From JBBRNH01 sp038230415 (GTDB taxonomy: Bacteria > Bacteroidota > Bacteroidia > Cytophagales > Spirosomataceae), in NCBI GenBank assembly GCA_038230415.1, contig JBBRNH010000007.1, positions 1 to 64,000 of the forward strand: 64,000 nucleotides of DNA. The letters run 5' to 3'. Both the position numbers and the translations under genes were made by a program. Below the pieces are notes generated by a model that did not search any database, had not been told where the DNA came from, and worked only from the letters and a program-made list of their open reading frames with translations. Shown here piece after piece: positions 25,576 through 34,272 of this stretch (positions within the stretch are counted from its first letter, which is position 1; each line of letters begins with the position of its first letter).

Positions 25576-28256
25576 AAACTCAGCAATGCCCGGCCCTGTT
25601 CCAGTGCGGCATCTAAACCACTCGCATCAGAACCGCCCGCCGTAGCGAAAAACGGTTGCCCGCCCCCACCACCTTTGATGTGTTTGGCGAGTTCTTTTAC
25701 GAGTTTTCCGGCGTTTAACCCCCTCTCAATCAGCACGTCGGGCAGCAGCACGGCCAACTGCGGTTTCCCGCCGATGTCGGCTCCCAGCACCAGGGCGAGA
25801 TTATCGGCATTGGCCTTCAACGCAAAGGCCAACTGTTTGAGCGCGTCTGCCGACGAAACACTGACCTGCTCGACCAGCACAAATGGGGTTCCGTTGCGGT
25901 TGACATTAACGGGCGCGATTTTCTCCAGAAACTCTTTTTTTATCGCCTGTAACTTCTCATTCTCGAAGGCTTCGACCTGTTTTTGCAACGCGGCCCGTTC
26001 GTCCTGCAACGCTATAACTGCCTTCACCACGTCCTGCGGCCCTTTCAGCAAATCGCGCAACTGATTTATTACGGATAACTGCTCATTGAGCATTGCCAGC
26101 GCACCGGCTGACGTTTTGGCTTCGATGCGCCGGATGCCGGTGGAAACCGAGCCTTCGGCGGTGAATTTAAACAGGCCGATCTGCCCCGTTGCCGGTACGT
26201 GCGTCCCCCCGCAAAGCTCAACCGAGTAGGCGGGGTCGAAAGTGATAACGCGCACAAAATCACCGTATTTTTCGCCGAACAGGGCCGTTGCGCCCATCTG
26301 CCGGGCCTGGCCGATGGGTACGTTACGGGCTTCGTTTAGGGCGATATTTCCCCGGATTCGTTCATTCACGATCCGCTCCACGTCGGCCAGTTCAGCGTCA
26401 GTTAGTTTGGCAAAATGGGCAAAGTCGAACCGGAGCGCATCAGGACCAACGTAGGAGCCTTTCTGGGCTACGTGGTTGCCCAGCACGTCACGCAGGGCCG
26501 CGTGCAGCAGGTGCGTGGCGGTGTGGTTGCTGCTGATGAGCGTCCGGCGGGTGGCATCAACGGTCGCTACTATCGAGGTAGCCGTTTCGAGCGCGTCGTC
26601 AAGGTCTTTCCCGTCGGTTATCAGCACCGACAGGTCGTTTTCTTTCCGGGTATCAATGATTTGAATCAGCATTGGTTCTGATAACGGGTCACTGACAACT
26701 GATAATGTCCCCGTGTCGCCAATCTGCCCACCCGATTCGGCGTAGAACGGCGTTTCGGCCAGCACAAGCTGATATTGCGTTCCCTGCTTATTCTGCACTT
26801 TGCGATATTTCAGGAGTTGGGTGTGGGTCTGGGTTTCGTCGTATCCCACAAACCGCGAACTGCCCTCGTTGACCTCGATCCAGTCGCCCGATGAGGAGGC
26901 CGCGTCTTTCCGCGACCGGGTTTTTTGCTCCTGCAAGGCCCGTTGAAAACCGGCCTCATCAATCGAGAAACCGCGCTCCCGGCCCACCAACGCCGTTAAA
27001 TCTGCCGGAAAGCCAAAGGTGTCGTTGAGTTCAAAAACCGTTTCACCGGCAATAACCGTCTGGTTATCAGCGGCAAGCTGCCCGAAAATCACGTCCAAGC
27101 GCGTCAATCCGGAGCCGAGTGTTCGCAGGAACGACGCTTCTTCTTCGCGGATTACGGCAGCCACAAAATCGCGCTGGGCATCGAGTTCGGGAAAAACATG
27201 GGCAAACTGATCGGCCAGAATCGGCACGAGTTTGGTCATAAACGGCTCCGTGAAACCAAGATACGAATAGCCGTAGCGAATGGCCCGGCGCAGAATCCGG
27301 CGAATGACGTAGCCCGCCTTGGCGTTGCCCGGCACGAGTCCATCGGCAATGGCGAAACTCACGGCCCGGATATGATCGGCAATCACGCGCATGGCAACGT
27401 TGGTCATCTCGCGGCTCACGGGGTCGGTGCCGCCGGTGTAGGGCTTGCCGCAACCGTCGGCAATGGCCCGGATCGTTCCCGAAAAAACGTCGGTGTCGTA
27501 GTTCGATGTTTTGCCCTGAATTGCCATGCAAAGCCGCTCAAAGCCCATACCCGTATCCACGTGGCGGTTAGGCAACGGTTCTAAAGAGCCATCGGCTTTG
27601 CGCTGAAACTGCATGAATACGAGGTTCCAGAGTTCGACAACCTGCGGGTGGTCGGCGTTCACGAGCGACTTGCCGGGCGTGGTTGCTACGGCATCGGCGG
27701 GGCGCAAATCCACGTGAATTTCGGAGCAGGGACCGCACGGGCCGGTATCGCCCATTTCCCAGAAGTTGTCTTTTTTGTTACCGAAGATGATGCGGTCTTT
27801 ACCCACAATTGGCTCCCAGAGATCGTATGCTTCCTGATCGAAGGGAACACCGTCCTGGGTATCGCCTTCAAACACAGAGACATAGAGCCGGTCTTTGGGC
27901 AGACCATACACGTCGGTCAGCAGTTCCCAGGCCCAGGCGATGGCTTCGGGCTTGAAATAATCACCAAACGACCAGTTGCCGAGCATCTCGAACATGGTGT
28001 GGTGGTAGGTGTCGAAACCGACATCTTCGAGGTCATTGTGTTTGCCCGACACGCGCAGGCATTTTTGCGTATCGGCCACGCGGGGCGCGGGCGGAGTGCC
28101 GTTGCCCAGAAAGAAGTCTTTGAATTGCGCCATCCCCGAATTGTTAAACAACAGTGTGGGGTCGTTTTTGGCAACGAGCGGTGCCGAAGCAACAATGAGG
28201 TGGCGTTTAGACTGGAAAAAGTCCAGAAAATGCTGGCGAATGTCGGCGGAAGTCAT
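25572..28256 (-). CDS. alaS: Alanyl-tRNA synthetase
   Basis: Charges tRNA-Ala. The start at 28256 (MTSADIRQHFLDFFQSKRH) gives 894 residues; an upstream ATG at 28292 would add 12 residues encoded by the heptamer palindrome in the leader and is rejected. The class II catalytic domain is N-terminal (SGMAQFKDFFLGN). The editing domain has the zinc-site motifs HTATHLLHA and ELCGGTHV, and the C-terminal GlyGly region KHIKGGGGGQPFFATAGG is present. The -7 box TAAATTTGC lies on the minus strand at 28348-28356, so the mRNA leader contains the palindrome 28265-28340. Confidence 0.97.
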   Translation of the reverse strand: MTSADIRQHFLDFFQSKRHLIVASAPLVAKNDPTLLFNNSGMAQFKDFFLGNGTPPAPRVADTQKCLRVSGKHNDLEDVGFDTYHHTMFEMLGNWSFGDYFKPEAIAWAWELLTDVYGLPKDRLYVSVFEGDTQDGVPFDQEAYDLWEPIVGKDRIIFGNKKDNFWEMGDTGPCGPCSEIHVDLRPADAVATTPGKSLVNADHPQVVELWNLVFMQFQRKADGSLEPLPNRHVDTGMGFERLCMAIQGKTSNYDTDVFSGTIRAIADGCGKPYTGGTDPVSREMTNVAMRVIADHIRAVSFAIADGLVPGNAKAGYVIRRILRRAIRYGYSYLGFTEPFMTKLVPILADQFAHVFPELDAQRDFVAAVIREEEASFLRTLGSGLTRLDVIFGQLAADNQTVIAGETVFELNDTFGFPADLTALVGRERGFSIDEAGFQRALQEQKTRSRKDAASSSGDWIEVNEGSSRFVGYDETQTHTQLLKYRKVQNKQGTQYQLVLAETPFYAESGGQIGDTGTLSVVSDPLSEPMLIQIIDTRKENDLSVLITDGKDLDDALETATSIVATVDATRRTLISSNHTATHLLHAALRDVLGNHVAQKGSYVGPDALRFDFAHFAKLTDAELADVERIVNERIRGNIALNEARNVPIGQARQMGATALFGEKYGDFVRVITFDPAYSVELCGGTHVPATGQIGLFKFTAEGSVSTGIRRIEAKTSAGALAMLNEQLSVINQLRDLLKGPQDVVKAVIALQDERAALQKQVEAFENEKLQAIKKEFLEKIAPVNVNRNGTPFVLVEQVSVSSADALKQLAFALKANADNLALVLGADIGGKPQLAVLLPDVLIERGLNAGKLVKELAKHIKGGGGGQPFFATAGGSDASGLDAALEQGRALLSL

Positions 28257-28264
28257 GCTTGTTC

Positions 28265-28340
28265 GTGGCAAGTCGTTAGTGGCAAGTGGCAAACAGGTTT
28301 CGGTAGATCAACTTGCCACTGACGACTGCCTGCTTGCCAC
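28265..28340. repeat. Heptamer palindrome forming the alaS leader
   Basis: Left arm GTGGCAA, GTCGTTA, GTGGCAA, GTGGCAA (28265-28292). Right arm TTGCCAC, TGACGAC, TGCCTGC, TTGCCAC (28313-28340). It sits between the alaS promoter box and the alaS start, so it is transcribed and should fold as a hairpin close to the ribosome-binding region. Confidence 0.88.
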
Positions 28341-28347
28341 TAATTGT

Positions 28348-28356
28348 GCAAATTTA
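28348..28356 (-). promoter_or_regulatory. alaS -7 box
   Basis: Minus strand TAAATTTGC is a full match to TAnnTTTGC. A -33 TTTG is not placed cleanly. Confidence 0.6.
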
Positions 28357-28383
28357 CGCCAAAACCCACAAAACCCCGGACGT

Positions 28384-28743
28384 ATGCAGCCCGAACCCGC
28401 CGAAGAACGCCCAAACCTGACCGAAAACAACGGGAAACTCTATTATGCCATCGGGGAAGTTGCTGATACGCTGGGCGTTAATGCCTCAAAACTGCGGTAT
28501 TACGAACAGGAGTTCGATGACCTGAAACCGAAGCGAACCAAAGACGGCGACCGGCTCTACACCGCCAGCGACATCGCGCTCGTCAGGGACATTATTGACC
28601 TGACCACGAAGCGGGGGTTGAAATTGTCGGCGGCTAAAACGGAGTTAAAAAAGCGCGTAACCCGCCAGCGCGAAACCGCCCGGCTCATTGCCGACTTGCG
28701 GGCAATCAGGGCATTTCTGGCCCAGGTGCGGGCCGAGTTGTAA
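28384..28743 (+). CDS. MerR-family transcriptional regulator
   Basis: 119 residues from the ATG at 28384. The N-terminal winged helix is clear: YYAIGEVADTLGVNASKLRYYEQEFDDLKPKRTKDGDRLYTASDIALVRDI. A helical dimerisation tail follows (TELKKRVTRQRETARLIADL). It is a short member with no C-terminal ligand domain. It is divergent from alaS; the shared upstream region holds the alaS promoter and the palindrome. This gene next to alaS or in similar core contexts is frequent in Bacteroidota, but its targets are not known to me. Confidence 0.9.
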   Translation: MQPEPAEERPNLTENNGKLYYAIGEVADTLGVNASKLRYYEQEFDDLKPKRTKDGDRLYTASDIALVRDIIDLTTKRGLKLSAAKTELKKRVTRQRETARLIADLRAIRAFLAQVRAEL

Positions 28744-28773
28744 GGCGGCTGACTTGTTGAACCGGCAGCGAAC

Positions 28774-29973
28774 TCATGAATTGACAATCCTCTTTGGCTT
28801 TCGCCAGACAATCAGCAGCCCCACCGCCACCACCGCCAGCCCGCCCGACACGGCAAAGGCCGCGCCCATGCCCCGGCCCGCCACGTGATTGATGAGCCAG
28901 CCAGCCGCTACCGCCCCCAAGCCAATACCCGCTTCGAGGGCAATGTACATGGTTGCCATGGCCCGGCCCCGCGTGTGTTCGTTACTGAGGTCGGCGGTCC
29001 AGGCCTGAATGGTGGGTGAGTTCATACCCGATGCCGCCCCGAACAGAATAGCCGCCGTAAAAAACAGCAACGGCGTGTCGGTAACGGCCAGCAGGCCCAT
29101 CCCAGCGGCCAGCACCGCCGACGATACCAGCAGCACCGGCACCCGCCCGTAGCGGTCGGAGGTACGCGAAAAAACCACCCGGACCACCAAAGCCGCCACC
29201 GTATTGACGGTGTAAAAAAGCCCTTTGTTGCTGATGCCGACCGTTTTACTGAGCATCGGGGCCAGCGTCAGCACGGCCCCGTAGGAGAACGAGAGCAGCA
29301 GCAAAATCCAGAACGGGCGGATGGCATCGCGGTCAAATAACTCGTCGCGCCGGAGCTTCAACAATCCCCACCGGAACGGCTCGCGGTCGGCCAAGGTTTC
29401 GGGGAGCCGCATCAGCATCAGAATCGAAAGCAGCGCAAAAGCCGAGGACGTGTAAAACATCACATCGAGCGAAAAATCAGTGACGAGCCAGCTCCCGATG
29501 GCCGGCCCGATGCTCATGCCCATTGCCGTAAACAGCCCCAGCCCGCCCATTGCTTCGCCCCGGCGGGTGGGCGGCACCACGTCGGCGACGTAGGCAGCGG
29601 TGGCCGTCGGCTTGGTGCCGGTCGAGAAGCCGTGAATGAGCCGGAGCAACAGAAACGCCTGCACCGTGAGTAAAAAGGGATACAGAATGCCGCACACAAA
29701 ACAGACGAGCGAGCCAAACGCCATCACCGGAACCCGCCCCACCCGGTCGGTGATTTTGCCGCTGAAAGGCCGCGACACCCCCGCCGTGAGCGTAAACAAG
29801 GCGATAATCCAGCCCACGTACTGCTGCCCACCCATGTCGGCGAGATGGTCGGGCAGTTCGGGAATCATCATCGAAAAGCTCACGCAAAACAGAAAATTGC
29901 TGGAACACAGCAACCAGAAGGGCAGCGTGTAGAGCGATGTGCGGGTGGCAGAAGCGGGCGTGGCGGTGAGCAA
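28774..29973 (-). CDS. MFS transporter, drug-efflux-like
   Basis: 399 residues with twelve predicted helices. The loop motif GKITDRVGRVPVMAFGSL and the helix-5 text TRRGEAMGGLGLFTAMGMSIGPAIGSWL are typical of DHA1-type multidrug exporters. It converges on the MerR gene with 30 nt between stops and stands alone on its strand. The substrate is unknown. Confidence 0.88.
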   Translation of the reverse strand: MLTATPASATRTSLYTLPFWLLCSSNFLFCVSFSMMIPELPDHLADMGGQQYVGWIIALFTLTAGVSRPFSGKITDRVGRVPVMAFGSLVCFVCGILYPFLLTVQAFLLLRLIHGFSTGTKPTATAAYVADVVPPTRRGEAMGGLGLFTAMGMSIGPAIGSWLVTDFSLDVMFYTSSAFALLSILMLMRLPETLADREPFRWGLLKLRRDELFDRDAIRPFWILLLLSFSYGAVLTLAPMLSKTVGISNKGLFYTVNTVAALVVRVVFSRTSDRYGRVPVLLVSSAVLAAGMGLLAVTDTPLLFFTAAILFGAASGMNSPTIQAWTADLSNEHTRGRAMATMYIALEAGIGLGAVAAGWLINHVAGRGMGAAFAVSGGLAVVAVGLLIVWRKPKRIVNS

Positions 29974-30069
29974 AACAAAGTCTGAGCTGCGGGGTATGTC
30001 GCGCAGCCCTTGCCTGATAAAGTTGGCAACCCGGCTTTTGGTTCCGGGTTATTGAGCCATCAGTGCTAC

Positions 30070-30120
30070 TTTTTGTCATGCTTCGGCACGGGCCGCCCCG
30101 CTTCGTCAGCATGACAAAAA
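30070..30120. repeat. Palindrome with GC-rich 17-nt core between MFS gene and mltG
   Basis: TTTTTGTCATGCT (30070-30082) and AGCATGACAAAAA (30108-30120) are perfect 13-bp arms. The loop contains CGGCACGGGCCGCCCCG (30084-30100), which occurs again, inverted, in the loop of the heptamer palindrome at 56341-56357. Confidence 0.85.
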
Positions 30121-30153
30121 AGCCTGAAATGCCCATCGGTTAAGCATAAGCCG

Positions 30154-30162
30154 TACTTTTGC
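30154..30162 (+). promoter_or_regulatory. mltG -7 box
   Basis: TACTTTTGC is a full match to TAnnTTTGC, 57 nt before the mltG start. Confidence 0.55.
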
Positions 30163-30219
30163 GCGGTTATTCGGTGCGGCTCTGACGGGTCGGGCCGGTT
30201 TTATCTGATCTCCGTCTTC

Positions 30220-31272
30220 ATGTCGCGCAACCTCCAGATTGGTCTCTTCCTCACCGTTTCGGTCATCATGACCAGTTTCTCGTTTTATTTCTGGCAGGTG
30301 TTCAAAACGCCGAATTTGAACCTCGAAACCCGCGATGGCAAGCCCGCCGAAACCGCTTTCGCCCTGCTGATTCCGCCCAATACGTCCTTCAAAACGGTGG
30401 TTGATTCGCTCAAAAAACACAATATCCTCAACGACGAAGTCTCGTTTAGCTTTCTGGCGAAGATGCTCAAATACCAGGACAACGTAAAGGTGGGCCGCTA
30501 CGAAATTCAGCCCCGGACGGGTAACTACGATGCTATCAAAAAGCTGCGGAGTGGCGCACAAGACCCCATGACAGTCACGTTCAACAACATCCGGCTCCGT
30601 AGTGATCTGGCCCAACGGCTCGGCTCCCGGTTTATGTTCGGCCCCGATTCACTCGGCAAATACTTAGACGATCCGGCAGTGTGTGAACGATACGGCTTCG
30701 ATACCACCACCATCGTGACGATGTTTATCCCGAATAGCTACGAGTTTTTCTGGACGATAAAGCCAACGGCCCTGCTTGACCGGATGGCCGGGGAATACAA
30801 AAAATTCTGGACACCGGCCCGGCAGCAGAAAGCCAAAGCCCTGAACCTCAGCCAGACCCAGGTGCAGACGCTGGCGAGTATTGTGCAGGCCGAAACCAAC
30901 AAAACCGACGAGCAGCCCCGCGTGGCCGGCGTGTATGTGAACCGCCTGAAACGGGGAATCAAACTCGAAGCCGACCCGACGGTGATTTTTGCCCTGCGTG
31001 ATTTCGGTATCCGCCGACTGCTGACCAAACAGTTAGCCGTTGACTCGCCCTATAACACCTATCGGTATGCGGGTTTGCCGCCCGGCCCCATCAACCTGCC
31101 GTCGGTATCGGCCATCAACGCCGTGCTGAATGCCGAACAGCATGACTACCTCTATTTTGTGGTTGATGCCAAATTCAACGGCTACCACACCTTCTCAAAA
31201 ACCCTCACCGAACACCTTGCCAACGCCCGGCTATACCAGGCCGAACTAAGCCGCCGGAAAATCATGAAGTAG
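30220..31272 (+). CDS. mltG: Endolytic murein transglycosylase MltG
   Basis: 350 residues, the usual length. An N-terminal membrane anchor (IGLFLTVSVIMTSFSFYFW) is followed by a LysM-like region and the YceG catalytic domain. The catalytic Glu lies in ASIVQAETNKTDEQPRVAGVYVNRL, followed by LEADPTVIFAL and the family end YNTYRYAGLPPGPINLPS...YLYFVVD. It cuts nascent glycan strands and so sets their length. It is a single gene here. Confidence 0.95.
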   Translation: MSRNLQIGLFLTVSVIMTSFSFYFWQVFKTPNLNLETRDGKPAETAFALLIPPNTSFKTVVDSLKKHNILNDEVSFSFLAKMLKYQDNVKVGRYEIQPRTGNYDAIKKLRSGAQDPMTVTFNNIRLRSDLAQRLGSRFMFGPDSLGKYLDDPAVCERYGFDTTTIVTMFIPNSYEFFWTIKPTALLDRMAGEYKKFWTPARQQKAKALNLSQTQVQTLASIVQAETNKTDEQPRVAGVYVNRLKRGIKLEADPTVIFALRDFGIRRLLTKQLAVDSPYNTYRYAGLPPGPINLPSVSAINAVLNAEQHDYLYFVVDAKFNGYHTFSKTLTEHLANARLYQAELSRRKIMK

Positions 31273-31280
31273 AACCATCT

Positions 31281-31760
31281 CTACATCCAGCCATACGCCT
31301 GCTTGGGCAGCGTTACGGTCTCCCACCAGTATTGACGCATAGTTTGGAAGTAAGAAAGCCATTGTTCATACTCCAACGGCTTGGTAATGTAAGAGTTAGC
31401 ACCAAGGTCGTATGACCGCTGCACGTCTTCTTCGGCGTTGGAGACACTCAGCACCACCACCGGAAGGCCCTGCCGGGCCGGATACGCTTTTAACTGCCGG
31501 AGCAATTCCCAACCCTGTTCGGCATCGGGCAGGTACAGATCGAGCAGCACTAATTTGGGTAAATCAAGCTGTTTTGCCACGCAGGCATCCAAGTAGGCGA
31601 TGGCTTCTTCGGCACTTTCAACGCATATCGGCTGCACGTCGGCAATACTCTGCTGAAGTGCGTACCGAATCAGCACTTGTTGATCACGATTATCTTCGAC
31701 GACTAAAATACGGGCGGGTGACACGCGGGGATTGCTGGCTTCGGCGAGCGGAAATAGCAT
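31281..31760 (-). CDS. Stand-alone response regulator receiver protein
   Basis: 159 residues, receiver domain only. Acidic pocket ILVVEDNRDQ, phospho-acceptor Asp in LVLLDLYLPDAEQG, the Ser/Thr site in VVLSVSNAEED and the Lys in SYITKPLEYEQW. There is no output domain, so it works through protein contact, as in the Rcp1-type family that partners phytochrome-like and other hybrid kinases. The histidine kinase at 31922 is divergently encoded and is the likely partner (inference). Confidence 0.9.
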   Translation of the reverse strand: MLFPLAEASNPRVSPARILVVEDNRDQQVLIRYALQQSIADVQPICVESAEEAIAYLDACVAKQLDLPKLVLLDLYLPDAEQGWELLRQLKAYPARQGLPVVVLSVSNAEEDVQRSYDLGANSYITKPLEYEQWLSYFQTMRQYWWETVTLPKQAYGWM

Positions 31761-31863
31761 AAAGTAGCGGTAGTTACAGGCTGTTTGTTAATGCAACGAA
31801 TGGAAAGAAGGTCAAATTTAAAAACAAAACCGGGTAAGGGAGGTAGGCAGAAACCCACGAGCC

Positions 31864-31871
31864 TATATTTG
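31864..31871 (+). promoter_or_regulatory. -7 box of the histidine kinase gene
   Basis: TATATTTG matches TAnnTTTG fully, 51 nt before the start. No clear -33 TTG was found at the expected spacing. Confidence 0.5.
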
Positions 31872-31921
31872 TGCAAATCTACTTAGCCATTACCCTGAAA
31901 ACTACCTAACTCACTATTGCT

Positions 31922-33199
31922 ATGGAAATAACGTTGCTTCAACAGCCGATGGTTGGCTTGGCCGATCACCTCTCTGCCCGAACCGAAGCTATTTTGAGTA
32001 CCTGGCGCACCGTCTGCGAAGCTGACCCGTTGCTGCCAACCGCATTGATCCTCACCGATGAAGAATTCCGGGATAATGTACCAAATTTCCTGAAAGCACT
32101 CGCTTACCGGCTGCGCCGGGAAATCTGGCAGGCCGAACCCATGATGATTGCCCGCGAACACGGCCTGCAACGGTGGCACAAGGGGTATTCGCTCCAGGAA
32201 TTGCTTACCGAAATTGCGCATTTGCACCAGTGCCTCGAAGAAGAACTAAAGACGTTCTGGGTACTGCATCCCATTGATGACCCCGCTATCATGCTTCAGG
32301 CCCATCAATTGGTGAGCAAGCTCGTGCATGAGGCCATCAACGGCAGCGTAACCCAATATAACGACCTCCAGAAAATAAACGCAGCCGAACGGGCCACCGA
32401 CCTGGAACAAACCCTTTCTGAAATCAACGATCTGGTTCGTCGGCGGGGTTCGATGCTGCGCATGGCCTCGCACGATCTGCGGGGCAGTTTCGGCGTGATG
32501 CGCGGAGCGGCTTATATTCTTGATCAGCCGGGCAATACCGACGAAGAACGCGCCGAAATGGTGCAGATGCTGCAACGTAACTTCGACCGGGTGACCACCA
32601 TGCTCACCCAACTCATGGATTTGGCCCGGCTCGAAGCCGGGCAGGAGTCGCTCTACGTGCAATCGTTCGATGCGGCTGATCTGCTCCGGCGCGTGGCCGA
32701 CAGTGTACGCCCGTTGGCCGACGAGCGGGATTTATTTCTGAAAACCAACGGCCCCGCCCGGATGACCGTCCGGGGTGATTCGGTGAAGGTGCATCGGATT
32801 GCCCAGAACCTGCTGCTCAACGCCCTGCGCTACACCCAAACCGGGGGCGTAACGCTCTCGTGGGAGGCCGACGACAAAAACCGCTGGCAACTCATTGTTG
32901 ACGACACCGGGCCGGGCCTGCCCCTGTCCACCGCGCCGGAGAGTGTCAGCATCTTGTCTGATTTGCCCATTTTGCCACCCGAAACGCCCGGTGTTGATTC
33001 GGCGGTGGCACAAACAAATTCGCCCGCCAGTGGCAACCCGGTGGTGGGTATGCAGCGGCAGGCGAAGGGCGAAGGCATTGGCCTGCACATTGTGAAACGG
33101 CTCTGCGATCTGCTCAATGCAACTATGAGCGTGGAGAGCAAACCCGGTATTGGCACCCGGTTTCATATCCGGCTGCCAATGCACTACGCTAAATCCTGA
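31922..33199 (+). CDS. Soluble sensor histidine kinase
   Basis: 425 residues with no membrane helix. An N-terminal helical domain (about 10-130) resembles the RsbRD N-terminal sensor domain. The HisKA domain has the phospho-acceptor His in MLRMASHDLRGSFGVMRG. The ATPase domain has the N box RIAQNLLLNALRYT, G1 VDDTGPGLP and G2 GEGIGLHIVKRL. Between G1 and G2 there is a long, low-complexity, Pro/Ser-rich lid of about 50 residues (TAPESVSILSDLPILPPETPG onward). It is divergent from the receiver protein at 31281-31760. Confidence 0.9.
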   Translation: MEITLLQQPMVGLADHLSARTEAILSTWRTVCEADPLLPTALILTDEEFRDNVPNFLKALAYRLRREIWQAEPMMIAREHGLQRWHKGYSLQELLTEIAHLHQCLEEELKTFWVLHPIDDPAIMLQAHQLVSKLVHEAINGSVTQYNDLQKINAAERATDLEQTLSEINDLVRRRGSMLRMASHDLRGSFGVMRGAAYILDQPGNTDEERAEMVQMLQRNFDRVTTMLTQLMDLARLEAGQESLYVQSFDAADLLRRVADSVRPLADERDLFLKTNGPARMTVRGDSVKVHRIAQNLLLNALRYTQTGGVTLSWEADDKNRWQLIVDDTGPGLPLSTAPESVSILSDLPILPPETPGVDSAVAQTNSPASGNPVVGMQRQAKGEGIGLHIVKRLCDLLNATMSVESKPGIGTRFHIRLPMHYAKS

Positions 33200-33214
33200 C
33201 TCATTGCGTACTTT

Positions 33215-33658
33215 TTATTCCCGGTTGATATACTGCACCTGCCCCCTAATTTCGCCATTCGGAAACTTGGTGGTGTGCAGATTGGCGTAGTACTGCCCGG
33301 TCTGGAAGCCTTCTGCCTGGATGGGTTCGAGCGTTACCTGCCCCCGAATGGGCGATTTAAGACTGGTGAACGAAATCTCGACCGGGCCATTGACCCCGCC
33401 TGCCCCCCGGTGAAAATGCCCCGCCACCGGAGTCAGGCCATTGTACGGGATTTCGTAGGTCAGCACCCGCGTATCGAGGTCAAGGGTCATAAACATCTCG
33501 CCATTAGCCTCCGTTAGACGGGCCGGCACCTCCTGCTGCCCGCTGAGTTTGCCGCCTAAATGAACCGTGTTGGGGCCAAACGGCTTGTCTTTTGAGCAAC
33601 CTGCCAGTAACAACAGGCATAATGCCGGGAGAAGATAGTACAGCGTATTCCGTTTCAT
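33215..33658 (-). CDS. CHRD-domain lipoprotein
   Basis: 147 residues. The lipobox LLLLAGCSKD (Cys21) shows a lipoprotein. The rest is one CHRD domain (VHLGGKLSGQQEVPARLTEANGEMFMTLD, AGHFHRGAGGVNGPVEISF, YYANLHTTKFPNGEIRGQV), a beta-sandwich first described in chordin and common in bacterial surface proteins. Ligand unknown. It converges on the histidine kinase gene with 15 nt between stops. Confidence 0.9.
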   Translation of the reverse strand: MKRNTLYYLLPALCLLLLAGCSKDKPFGPNTVHLGGKLSGQQEVPARLTEANGEMFMTLDLDTRVLTYEIPYNGLTPVAGHFHRGAGGVNGPVEISFTSLKSPIRGQVTLEPIQAEGFQTGQYYANLHTTKFPNGEIRGQVQYINRE

Positions 33659-33853
33659 GGTTTTAAATCGGTTGTTTGTTAAGGCAAAACTGCAACATTA
33701 TTGCTTTGTTTACCACAGACCGGCTAAAAATACCGACATTGGTTGTGCCAACAGTATATACGATTTGCCGGGCCGCACCGATTTCAGTTGTCTGAACCAG
33801 ACGCAAACCCACTAAACTTGTAACTCCTAAAACAAATCTTTTTTTCCTGAATT

Positions 33854-34252
33854 ATGAAAATGACCCTACTCCTGACCCTGCTTACCGCACTCGGCGTATC
33901 AATGGCAACAGCCGCCGAAACGCCCGCTCCGCCCAAAAAAATGGCTTCGCAACTCCGCCACGTGGTGTTGTTTAAATTTAAAGACACGGCCACGCCCGCC
34001 GATATCAAGCGCGTTGAAGAAGCCTTTAGGGCCTTGCCCAAACAGATTCCAGAAATCAAAGGCTTTGAATTTGGCACCAACAACAGCCCCGAAAACTTAG
34101 CGCAGGGCTTCACGCACTGCTTTTTTCTAACCTTCGACAACGAGGCCGGGCGGGCCGTGTATCTCCCCCACCCCGCCCACAAGGCCTTTGGCGAGATGCT
34201 GCGCCCGTTTTTAGACAAGGTGCTGGTGATTGACTATCAGGCCGGTAACTAA
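33854..34252 (+). CDS. Exported Dabb (stress-responsive A/B barrel) protein
   Basis: 132 residues with a short signal peptide (LLLTLLTALGVSMATAAE). A Dabb ferredoxin-like domain follows (LRHVVLFKFKDTATPADIKRVEEAFRALPKQIPEIKGFEFGTNNSPEN, TFDNEAGRAVYLPHPAHKAF). Such domains form dimeric barrels; some bind small hydrophobic or haem-like ligands. The next gene starts 20 nt downstream on the same strand. Confidence 0.87.
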   Translation: MKMTLLLTLLTALGVSMATAAETPAPPKKMASQLRHVVLFKFKDTATPADIKRVEEAFRALPKQIPEIKGFEFGTNNSPENLAQGFTHCFFLTFDNEAGRAVYLPHPAHKAFGEMLRPFLDKVLVIDYQAGN

Positions 34253-34272
34253 GCCAGCCGCAACACAACACC

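Noticed and set aside
28256..28292. Longer alaS protein starting at 28292
   Set aside because: The extra 12 residues are translated heptamer repeat and lie in the leader; MTSADIRQHF is the family start.
30070..30120. Palindrome at 30070-30120 as a plain terminator
   Set aside because: It lies upstream of both neighbours (divergent genes), so there is no transcript for it to end.
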